A DNA stretch of 64,000 bases from NCBI RefSeq assembly GCF_018139145.2, contig NC_059475.1, positions 17,922,937-17,986,936 on the forward strand, given 5' to 3'. This DNA comes from Gymnogyps californianus (lineage: Eukaryota > Chordata > Aves > Accipitriformes > Cathartidae). The position numbers were made by a program, and so were the translations under genes. The notes below the pieces were generated by a model that saw only the letters and a list, made by a program, of their open reading frames with translations, ran no database searches and was not told the origin of the DNA. Positions within the stretch are counted from its first letter, which is position 1; each line of letters starts with the position of its first letter. Shown piece after piece: positions 23,801 through 35,800 of the stretch.

Positions 23801-26800
23801 TGCACTAGGTCAGACGTGGAAAGGGATCAACTGTCTCAGGTGATTTGGGCCAAGCAGAAAAGCACACTAGAGTTTCACAGGGACTGGGAGGCTGGGCTTT
23901 GGTGTTTCTGGAGCCATGGGCTTGAGAGTGTGATGGGACGGAGGTGAGGGAGGAGTGTTGGGCGCAGCAGGTGAGGATGGGCCTCAGGAACAAGCCGAGC
24001 TAGAAAATACTGAAACATGAATGGCTCAGCACTACAGCTAACAGGAGAAAAGGTACTTCAACAACCTCCAGATTACAAATATTTTCATTTCAGATTTTCC
24101 TCCAAGCAGCTGACCTGCCCAGAGAAGTTTTGACACCTCTCCAAGTGACAGCAGCACCTTTTCTGTTGGTGCTGTTGGCTAAGAGGCAAAGTGTTTCTTT
24201 GTAAACTAGGGGTCGACCTTAACAGAAAAGCTGCATTATACATGCTGGCAAGACAGGCAGAGGATCTGGGATGTTACTCTGACTTCTTTGTTCTTCCCTA
24301 TTTTGTACACCATTTTCTTTGCAGAACCTACCAGACAAACATACTTTGGGAATGAGTAGGTTATTAGTTCCTCGTTAAAAGTACTTTAACGCAGACAGAT
24401 GGATGCAAAGCAGCCTGAGAAGACAGTATGGAGGAGGCCTGGACCTCACAGAACCCATTCACTGACCACATGGATGGGTCAATAGAGCAGGAATAATTAT
24501 GATGCTGAACAGAGGGATCAACCTTTTAGGACAAAGCACGATAAATCTCAGATTCATGATTTCTGCATGTCTGGTATACATTATTTTAAGAATAAAGACT
24601 ATGGTGACACCGAGTCTATCTGGAATGCAGGTAACTTGAAATTAAAACATGTGACATCTGTCTGAAAGAATTCATTCAGGACCTACAGGAGGTCACAAAA
24701 GCAGAAAAGAATGGGAAATGAGAAGATTCACATTTTTTTTACAGTGCCCAAGTCTGAGAATATCAAATATTTACAAATAACTTTTCTTTTTTCCCTGTCC
24801 TGAGTAGCTTCTCTGTAAGAAGCACTGTAAACAGGGCTTTGAAAGAGTCACAAAGGCAAAAAAGGCATCTTGCTTTCATCATGTTCAAACAACATTTCTG
24901 TCTATTGCCTCTTGAAAATAACCATCAAAACAATTTTTCAACTGAATAGTGGGCTTTTCCATTTCAGATGATTTTCTGTAAGAGAGATCTGTTTTATGAA
25001 GGAGATGTAGGCTTGTTTGGTTTTTTTTTTTTTTTGATCAAGAGGAGCAAACCTCTGAGAGCATCTACCCTGGTTTGGTGCAGGAGAGACCTCCCATCTC
25101 CTGGCTTGCAGAGGGAGGGGAGGGCTCCACTTTCAGCGCTGCCTGTGTTCGGCACCTTGCCTGGGGGGAAGGAGAGGATGGGATCTACCAATGCCAGCTC
25201 CCAGTCGGCATTTCCAAACTGAATAGGCTGATTTTCTGTCTGGCTTTTCACTGGAAAGTCAACGTATTTTGCATGGGAAAAATGCACATTTTTGTTTTAG
25301 CCATGAACGTGGGGGCAGTAACCCCTCGATGCTCTCAGAGGCACTGATTCAGGCATGTGTAATAGGCATATTCATCCATATTCAGTTTTACATCCCCATA
25401 TTCTCTTCCTTTCTTGATAGCTGTGTACATCCCATCAGGCTTACAAGACACCCATCAATTTGGCTGAGTTTGATTTTTCCCGCCCTATTACCGCAATTAA
25501 CTATTTCCGACAGTACTGACACGCAGTAGGCTGGGGAGGACACCTGCTTTAATTTTGCTTTGAGAAAGTCAGACAAACAAATGGCTCTATAATGAGACTT
25601 CAGGAGTCTTCCCCCTGCTCCATTCAGTTTTCTGTACCACTGTACTACTTGTCTTTCTGTCCTGGAGGGGCAGTCACTTCTGCATTTCTCTGTCACATCT
25701 GCATTTCTCTTACTGGTGAGACAGGTTACCTTTCAAGTGAAACCGAATTTCCATATGTTTTGTAAGTGACACTCCTGATTAATTCTTTCCTCATTTATAT
25801 TCCCTGTTTCTCTTTGCATTTTAGGAAGCAGAGAAACCCAAGACGATCTCTAATGGTATTTTAATTTTTATGTTGTCAGAAACACTGCTGGTTTTCTTTA
25901 CCCAGAAAGTAAACATTTTACAAAAACACCTCATTTTTGCCTAGTGGAAGCTGTCTTGCTTAAAGAAACCGAACCAACTGCTAAAGCTAACCACAACACA
26001 TGGGTGCATTTATGGGCAGGGCACTCAAAGCAAAAAAACAGGAAAATAATTTGAAGTAAAACCAGATGTAGTGATTAAGAGAAATACAGAGAAAGTAATT
26101 CTCCTTTAAATATTTTTTTGAATGGCACATCCCTGTATTAACCCAATGTACCACTTTTTCTTGCAGCCTTTTTACATCCTACTCCATGTTGTGTTGATCT
26201 GCTTGAGGGTAGGAAGGCTCTACAGAGGGATTCAGACAGGCTGGATTGATGGGCTGAGGCCAATTATATGAGGTTTAACAAGGCTAAATGCCAGGTCCCG
26301 CACTTGGGTCACAACAACCGCATGCAACGCTATAGGGTCGGGGAAGAGTGGCTGGAAAACTGCCCAGCAGAAAAGGACCTGGGGGTATTGGTCGACAGCT
26401 GCTTGAATATGAGCCAGCAGCGTGCCCAGGTGGCCAAGAAGACCAATAGCATCCTGGCTTGTATCAGAAATAGTGTGGCCAGCAGGACTACAGGAGCGAT
26501 CGTCCCCCTGTACTCGGCACTGGTGAGGCCACACCTTGAATACTGTGTGCAGTTTTGAGCCCCTCACTACAAGAAAGACATTGAAGTGCTGGAGCGTGTC
26601 CAAAGAAGAGCAACAAAGCTGGTGAAGGGTCCAGAGAACAAGTCTTATGAGGAGCGGCTGAGGGAACTGGGGTTGTTTAGTCTGGAGAAAAGGAGGCTCA
26701 GGGGAGACCTTATTGCTCTCTACAGCTATCTAAGAGGAGGTTGTAGTGAGGTGGGTGTCGGGCTCTTCTCCCAGGTAACCAGTGATAGGACAAGAGGAAA

Positions 26801-29800
26801 TGGCCTCAAGTTGCACCAGGGGAGGTTTAGATTGGATATTAGGAAAAATTTCTCCACTGAAAGGGTTGTCAAGCACTGGAACAGGCTGCCCAGGGAAGTG
26901 GTTGAGTCACCATCCCTGGAGGTATTTAAAAGACGTGTAGATGTGGTACTTAGGGACATGGTTTAGTGGTGGACTTGGCAGTGCTAGGCTAATGGTTGGA
27001 CATGTTGATCTTAAAGGTCTTTTCCAACCTAAACGATTCTATGATTCTATGTTTGTGGATTAAAAAGTATAACTAAATAGTCTATTTGCATAACGTAATT
27101 TCACAAGACCAACCAGACACACTTTCTGGTGCCATTTCTCCTTTACTAACACAGCTTTTGTTTCAATCTCTCATTACAAACTTCAGCAGAAGAAGGAGGA
27201 AAGCGTGCTCAAGGCCTCCCTGCTGTGTTGGTCATGAAAACAAAATTATTTCCATATTAAATTGTTAGTGTGACTATAATAAATTTTGATAGTTTTGCCT
27301 GAAACCAGGGGAAATATATACAGAGGCTGTGGAAAGACTCTTTTTCATGGATGTCTCAGCTCTGACTGAATCCGCTTCAGCCAGGTAAGTGTAGAGATAA
27401 AAGACGCTGCTGTGCCATCAGCACTCACCCTAACGTTTCCAAAGCAGCTGGACAAATTTACAGAGGAAAAATCCACTGAGAGCTTTAAAGACAAAGGCAC
27501 CAGCAGGTGCCACCAGCAGGCACCTGAGCCACGAGCTGTTGGCATCTGAAAAAGCATTGTTTTGTGCTCGCTGGGTTTTTATGCTCCTACCTAGGCCAAC
27601 AGTGGGTGTGCCTGTCTGAGAGCAGGTACCTTTGGTCTGATCCAGTGTAGCCATCTGCATATTTCATATGATTTTCAACTACTGTGGCACTGGTCAGCTC
27701 AGGACAAACTTTCTAGAGAAGCAGGACCTTACCTCTCACCTTAACCTTGACTTTGCCCTTTAGACTTCTGCTTCCAGAAGGACTGGTTTTAATTTTTGCA
27801 CAGGACACTGAACCATTATGGGACAGGGCTTCCTGTCCCTGAGAAGTGCAATTGCCCCAGTCCTAGCATGAATTGAGTCTCTGGGGTTTTGATGGAATTG
27901 TGCTCCTCCAGCACAGAACGAAATCTCATGGCCAGCTTTTGACACAGTGGTCTTCGATCCCTCACAACATCTGTAACCCTAAAGAGGTGAGCTGGCACTA
28001 TCAACCTGACCCTAATCCACTGGGATGATGTTTCACATCACTCATATCCTCATTGCTGGCCAGAACATTGCAGGTTGTGGCACATGCCTGGGATTGGGGA
28101 GGAGCAAAACAGAGACGGGGATCAACCCACTGCATGAAACGTCTATCAAAGTCCCAAACACTTATCTGAATTGCTGTTAGATAATTTGGATACTTGCCTA
28201 AAATGTCAGTGTTCTGCTTTCAAAAAAAAGAAGTCATGATTTTTTTGCACTCCTAAGTCTCTTAAATTTTTTTTTTTTTTTGAGTGCAGGGATGCAGGAA
28301 GGGGAATTAAGACCAAGCAGTAACAAATTCCTCTGAATGGAAAGAGGAATAAATATACAAAAAGCAAATTATATCAGATTAGGAAAGGGTTAAAAAAAAG
28401 TCTAAACTTCTTTTGGCTACTAAATATTAAGTTCAATTTCTGCTTTCCCCAGCAGCCTACTACCCTGGCCCCAGGGGCTTCCCAGCCCCGGGGTAAGGGT
28501 ACCCACTGCGATGCGCAGGGCTGTCCCGTAGCAACTCTGCATGCCTCAACTTCCCCAGCACCTTGCATCTCCAACACCATCCATCTACCACAGCACCAGC
28601 AAGCTCTGGGTTAACAATTCAAAACTCAACTTTCTTGCAAATTCGACCTCATACAATCTTCTCTTTCTTGTCCACTGTGACAGCAACCCAAAACACCATT
28701 TTTCACACTAGTGTTTTTACTGTACCACTGCTGCTGGTTAATAAACACATCTCCTGGGTGTTTCTCCTGGCCATTGCCAGAGACAACTGTTCAGGTCACA
28801 ACCTGCCACCGCCTTTGAATAGAGGCTCCCAACTGACATTAGTAGGAATTAAAACTGGCTGGAAATGACTTTTCGAAAGTCAAGCATCTCATTTAAAACA
28901 AAACAAAATTAAACAAAACAAAACAAAATATCCCAAAGCTATTTAAAATGAGACTTGCATTTTGTTTTGCCTTCAGGACAAAGCGTTTGCCCTGCGTGAG
29001 GGTTTCTATGGCTTCTCCCTTCAGATGACCCCATTGGAGGGGCAGCTGGTGAAGGAGGCCCCATTCTTGCAAAGGATGGATGCGACAGAGCATGCATCTG
29101 ATAGACCTCAGCATGGACGGCTTAATTACCACCAGATGTCCCTTTTATGGCAGAAATAGTTGCTATAAAAAAAACCTCTATCTGACGAGATGCTGGTGGT
29201 ATTTCCTAGCAGCCGATGCTTACCTCCGTGCTGTGCGTGAATCTCCAGCATGCAGCTGGGATCAATCCACAGAAGGCCAGGGCAAAACAGAAAAATCCCT
29301 GAGGATAAAGAGGAAAAATACCATCAGTTACAGCATGGGGAGAAAAATATCCATTTGAAAACACAGTTGGGACCTATTTAATATGCTTGTTTGAGCAAGT
29401 TTAGTTAAAGTTAGAGCTAAACATCACCTTCTTTTAGTATCCCTCATAATGCTGGTTACTTAAAAGAAATTAGATGGATAATAATGTGATTCTCCGTCAG
29501 GAGCCCTCTAACTACACTGTGGCCATTTGAAGGGGTTGACCAAAAAAGCACCCGGCTTCCTGTGGAGCAGTTAACCTATTCTGTCCAAATTTCCCTTGGG
29601 GGAAAAAAAAAAGGAGAGAAAAACATTATATTTACAGTATGCATCTCTTCTGCAGCAGGACCGTGCCCCAGAATAGCATCTCCTTACTCATGGGATTCAA
29701 TCCCCCGTGTTTAAAACTCGGCTATTGGTTTCAAAGAGAAAACCACACAAATAGTCCATAAAGAAGCAAGTAACCAGGATGGAGAGCAACCTGCTCTGGA

Positions 29801-32800
29801 AAAGGACCTGGACTTTATTCTGTTAGCAAGGTGGCAGCTGCACGGCCAAGCCGCCTTCCTTAAATCAGCACCATCCTAGTTAGACAAAAGGACGACAGAA
29901 ATATAATCAAGGCCAGCAACTGACCCTGAAGTGTCTAAACAATAACGACAACGACGCAGGAGGCAACTTGACTTTTGTCTTCTTCCCTAGGCTTGCAGAG
30001 CTGGAACTTACATGCATTGCCTCTTTATTTGAACAAATCTCGTTCAAAAAAAAAATCCCTGATGTAAACAGCGCTTGCCTGTTGTGACAGCTGGACCAAA
30101 GGATCTTGTTCACATCAAAAAAAAAATTTAAAAAAGGAAGAAAAAAAGTGCCTGTAAAGCATTTGAAGCCTAAATGGGCTCATCAAATATGAATCCACAG
30201 CTTAGCCTTGGAATGGCAAAAGATGATGAATAAGCACCAGTTGAAAATTATTGCCCTTACAAGTTTTTCCGTGAAACTGTCCCTCTTCCAACATGAAGTT
30301 ATGTAGCAGGAGAAAGTTACCGAACCGACTGCAGCTTATTTTGGCTACTAATTTTTTTCTATGAGTGTTTTAATAGTGTGATATAGCTGAAACAAATAAC
30401 TTAAAAAAGATTAAAACTTTTATGAAAGTTTACCAAATTCAAGCTTAAGGAGAGGAAGAAGAGCGTTGCCACTACCAATTCTGCTTCACCAAAAAACTGT
30501 TGCTTAAAAAGTAAGTTTAAATAAAAAAGCCCCAAATTCTTCCGTATGCAGCAAGAAAGGAAAAAGTGTTACTTCAAATCCTGGAAATGAACGTGAACAT
30601 GCCAATAAACTGCCTTTTGCTGGTTCTTGTCCATCTGCTGCCTGCTGTGTTTCTCTGCTTGCGGCAGGACGATGCCATGCCCAGGGGCTTTGCTTGGGGA
30701 ACAAGACTGCCATTGGCATTTCACCACTTTTTCAGGGCTGCCTTGTTTCAGGCTCTGCATCAGACGCTGGGGAAAACCCTGGTACGTCTCTTACGAAAAA
30801 CCTTAAATTATGTATGTCCAGTCTCTCCTTTTCTTTTATTTTTTTGGCAGCTGCCTGGCCATATAGGTGGTGAGATCACTCGCTGCCTTGCCAGAAGCTG
30901 AAATGGGATAACAGAGGACCCTAAAGGAGATGAGAGGAAAGTCTGATCAAACGCTGACGTGACAAGGGGGATACAAGTAGCGAAGATGGGGAAGAGCACA
31001 CAGGGCGAGATGCCACGGACCAAAGCACGGCACGACCAAGCCCGAACCCGGCCGGGGTGGGCGGTTCAACCCCTGCAGGTACAGCACAAATTGGAGGGGG
31101 GAGGAGGTGAGGTTACACGGGCATTTCAGGTTGCTCCTCACTAGGACCAGACCCTGCATTTTGCACCTTCGCCAACAACTTCCCCCCAAAAAACCCAGCA
31201 TAACAAAGTCAACGTTTTCACCAAAATCAAGCTCAAAGACAAGAAAGAAAGAGAAAATTATGGCAGATGAAAAAGACAGCACTGATAGCAATGTGAAAGC
31301 TCTTCCGCACATCGTTCCAGTAAGGGTTTAATTGAGAGGACCCACCATGAACCTGGAGAGTGAGAAAAACAGCGTGCCAGTGGTACCACCCAGATTTCTC
31401 CAGACGTGCTCTCCCTTTCTTCCCCCACCAGCTCCAGCACTTAAGACATCTCTCTGGGGCCAGAAACCCCAGCAGATTAAAATCCTCCTTCTCATCTTCC
31501 CTTCCTCGGCCCCACCCCACATCTCAGTCCTTCACCTCCATCATCGACTCCCCCTTTATTTCTATCTAGCTTCTCTGGGAATAGTGAGACGTGGCCTCTT
31601 GGGAAGCTCCCCCTCCATCCATCCAGTGCGGAACAATTACATGGCTCCGAGAACATCTTATAAATGAATTATAGGCTGCTTTTTCCCTTCCCAGCCAAAA
31701 GGCTTTTGGAAGAGCAACTTTCTAATTACATTAGAAGACTTTTGGATGAAAAAAGAAAAAGGCAACACGTAGTTTGCATACAAAATGTGGAAAGGTCGAA
31801 GCTGGTTCACCATCTCCCAGACCCTTGGAGCTCCTCGGAGCCAGCCGCGGGCTGCTGCCTGCTCCCTTTGCAGGAGGCAGTCACATCAGCCCCGCGGAGG
31901 TCTGTCACTGGCCAGACATCAATTACTCTTTTATGAATGACCTTGTTTCCATCCTTGCTGCAAGGAACAATTTGTCTTCAAGAGACCTGGCAGAATCCGC
32001 AGAAACAGCGTCTTGTCTGTTGGCTGGTGTATCTTTTAATTCACCTTTCTGATGCTTCCCCTTTGGTTAAGGGGGTCCACTTCAGATGAGGGAGGGATCC
32101 TTTAGCTCAGACCAGATTCGGTAGCTCTGCCAAACCCCCACACTCTCAGGGAAGGAGCCGGCCTGTGCCTTGCTCAGCTCCAGCTGCTTTTTGGTGCTGC
32201 TGTGGCCATGCAAGGGCCAGCTCCCTGCCAGACTTCACAGCCCAGGGGTGAGGAAGGGGGGAGATAATTTCCGAATGCATCTATCAGGTTGCATCCCTCC
32301 CTCCCTGACCCAGTTCATCTAAAAGCACACAATGTTTTTGCCTTTCTACACAGCAAACACGAGCCAGTGATCTCAGTGCGAAGGAGGAGTCCGTCCTCGG
32401 CTGCAGCTGAGCACATGGGCTCTGCCTGCACCTGCTCCCCAGGGACCACCGGCGCACGGATGCCTCGCTCAGGAGTGCTGCACCACGAGGGAGAGCACGG
32501 GAGACAGATCCATTGTGAAAGCAAAATGCTGAAGTGCGCTGCGGTGTTATTAAGGACCCTCTACACACTTGCCTACAATGATACACCTGGGAACAGTAAA
32601 GCAAACAGCCTGTGCTGTGTGCTGGCCCTACTGGCACATCACTCTTGGTGAAAAACTGGGTTATATCGGGCATTCCCTAAGGCTTTTTTATCACAGAAAT
32701 TATTTGGAACTGGTGCTTGGAACAGCTGCTCCATCCTGAACACAAATTTTGCTCTACACAAGTGTTTTGTAGGCTGGAAAGTTCAGGTGTAAGAATTTCA

Positions 32801-35800
32801 GTTGGGATATTCTGGTTGGCGTGCTGCTCCGTGCTTTTTTTTTCTCCCCCCTCTCCATCTGACCAGATAACAGCACACAGTGCCTTAAACCCCACCGGAG
32901 CCGGAGTCTTTCCTTTGTACAAGCAGCACTAGCAAAACTGCAGTTTTCCTTCCTTCTCCTCCCCTTCGATAGCGACATGGCTTTCAGGGGCTGTGAGAGC
33001 TGCAGGATGTTTACATTCAGGACTGGCTGCTTGATGGACCATGGATCACCAAAAAGCAGGGTTTGCCAGAACTGGAGGACAGTCAATAAAGCTGTTACTA
33101 CTCTCCCTGTTTAAGAGGAGCTTTGGGGATAATGGTCCAGGATTTTAGAACATAATTTTTTATTCTTAAGTTCTCAGTTACTCTCTAGAAACCAGCTTCC
33201 TCACAAGCATCAGTAGATGCAGAGTAGCATCTGTCTGGTCTGGTGATGCTGCTAATGCAGCTACAAGTCAAGCTCCTGAGATACGTGTGCTTTAACCAAT
33301 ATTTGACCTGTTCTGGTTTCTAACCACTCTGCACCCATTATCATTATTAGGACAGCACCAGTAAGGCCTGCAAAGACCGAGACCCCTCCTCTTTATACAC
33401 ACAAACCCCAGATAGCCAGGCAGGGTGAGCATTTATAATTTAAATAGACCACAAAAAAAAAGCCAGTAGGGAAACTGAGGCAAAAGAAGGAGATGGGATC
33501 CACCCAACAGGTCAGTGACCAGGGCAATGCTCCTCTAAGCCCATCTGCATCCTGGCTAGCATTTCCCCAGGGTGGCTGGTTTACCAAGCGGCATTGTTGT
33601 GGATTAGCCCCATCGATGCAGACAACCCCAAGCATGGCTCTGTTTCCTATACAGCCACAGATGTCAGGCACCAATACTCTGGTGTTTTCCCTCTTTGATT
33701 AAAGAGTGAATTAAATGGTCTTCTAAACAAGACACATGCTTTGCAGGAGAGGAGAAGTCCTTTAAAATCAATAGCAGGGGAAGGTGAAAAATCCTCTCTA
33801 TTAACCAGTAGAAAAAAAGCTGCAAGCCAGGGGGCTGATCACTTCTGCGAGCTACAGCCCAGCGGGGATCAGCAGGGCAGGACGCGACACCAACAACAAG
33901 TTTCACAGCCCCACAGGGCTGAACCCCACTCCTGCCTGCGATTACATCTCACCGCAGCCATCAGGGGCTGGCTCTCCCTGTCTGCATTTCTCGCTTGCAG
34001 CTCAGAGATTAAATATGAGCCTTGGGAGAGGGTAGGAACTGGTGGGAAAACAAGCAGCCGGCTGGCCCTTGCTGTAAGATACTAACAGTTAGAACGGGGT
34101 GGAGGGGCAATTTATAGGGATAGCAAAGCTCCCCTATGTGATTTAAGATGCTGATGAGCTGCTTGAACAAAGAGGAGCAGAGAATAAGGTTGCTGGTGAT
34201 CAGCTCTTTGCTATTTCTCAGGGCCCCTCGTTAATTTCTGAAGGGCTGGGGACATGCCGCCACCCCCGCAGTGGTTGCGGTGCAGCCACTTACCCAGTGC
34301 ACCCTCACCCAGTGCGTTTCCCTTGCATCTCCCGGTGCCGAGTGCCAGGGCCCGGCGGGGCGGGGAGCGGGGAGCTCGGCGGGCCCACGGCCCCCTCCAG
34401 CGGCGGAGGCGCAGCCGGGCCGGCCGCTCCCGGGGAAGCGCGGCAGTGGAGCGACCCCTCGCTCGGGTGCGAGCTGCCCCCTCTCCCCTTCCACCCTGCC
34501 CGGCAGCTTCAAACACCCTGCGGGCCCCTCACGCTGCCGGAGACGGCGGAAACGGAGCTTAAAGGCAACAAGGGGCATCCCGTTATCCCCTGCTGAGAGT
34601 AGAGTGGGATGCCTCATTGCCACAGCCGCGGGGAAAGCACCTCGCACCCTTCCTCCTCTTCCCACAGGGCAACGATACCGTGTCTTCACTGCAATGGCAT
34701 CACCAGAGTTCCAAAAATGAAGATGACCACCTCCCCCAGAGGACCCACACTGTGAATGCTAAAGCAAAGTGAACAGGACACACTAGGAGTCACAAAGGTA
34801 AATAGCTAGTTTGAGGTTTCTGCCAGCCGGAGGTTTCTTTGGTGGCCAGAGCTTGGCTGTGTTACACCAAACCAGCCAGGCTGGGGGAATCGATGGGTGG
34901 CTGGAGGAAAGGATCTGCTGGTCCTCGCCCTGGCGGCAAGGGGAAGGGAAAGAAGCAGCAGGTAGCCCTCAGAGGAGGACAGCAACTCAGGAGTTTGCTG
35001 GGTATGTTTTTCTTTAACTATCCCTTCAGGGAATGGCTATAATTTTAACAGCCTGTTTAACCTAGTGGCATATCCCAAACCATACTGCACAGAGAGTAAG
35101 GCAACCAAAGAAACATTATAGAGAAGTTCAACAATATTTTCAGGCAGCCATGACAGTCTCCACTAGCCTGTACATACCCATCTGTTGTTTTAGATGCGGT
35201 AATTGCAGGCACACATTAAAGTATGCTTCAGCAAAAGAGAGGGGAATTATCCATACTCTGCTAGCAGTATTCATAGGAACTGTGTCACCCAGGCCCCTTT
35301 GAGCATCTCAGATAGAGAGAGGAAGACTGCGTATTGAGAAGGTGAAAACATTAACTTCAGTAGCTGCTTTGCACTAAGTGTTAAGGTGTCAGCTTCTCAT
35401 TTCTGCCATCAGTATCATTCTCCCAATTACATAGATAAGATAAATCTCTTTAAAGCTAGTTTATGTATGACAGCAATGCAATTATTTTATATTAAGCACG
35501 GCTTCATGCACAGCAACCTACCTGTTAACTCCTGCCCTTCACATAGCATGGGCAAACATGCAGTGAGCAGCACTTTTCCGCTCATCCCTCCGGCCCCGAG
35601 GCTGGAAGCTGCGCCGTTCAGACTAAGCCCTGTGGGCAGGCTGTGTTTTTAAATGGAGCAGAGCTCACAGTCCAGTTTACTAATGCTGGCATGGTCCGGG
35701 CCCAAACAGGCACTTCACTGTGGATGATGGAGAGGAGAAAGGTGGCATTTCAGCTCTTGTGGTACCCCTCCACCTTCTCCTTGGAGGCTGAAACTGAGGG

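Larger units (their letters stand above)
14553..29223 (-). other. TSPAN32 intron 4 (14,671 bp)
   Basis: The largest intron. It holds the solo LTR (18586-19178), the plus-strand CR1 (26191-27051), an E-box cluster (16927-16988) and simple repeats. The rest is unique-looking noncoding DNA with no exon I can support on either strand. Confidence 0.85.

Noticed and set aside
31664..31936. A 90-codon frame with a protein-like start ([20 protein letters not shown])
   Set aside because: It looks helical but lies on the strand opposite TSPAN32, has no recognised homologue, and its sequence is partly set by the dyad motifs there.
34231..34720. Frames of 100-150 codons on both strands in the intron 3 CpG block
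   Set aside because: Overlapping, low-complexity and without a domain; explained by CpG-rich composition.
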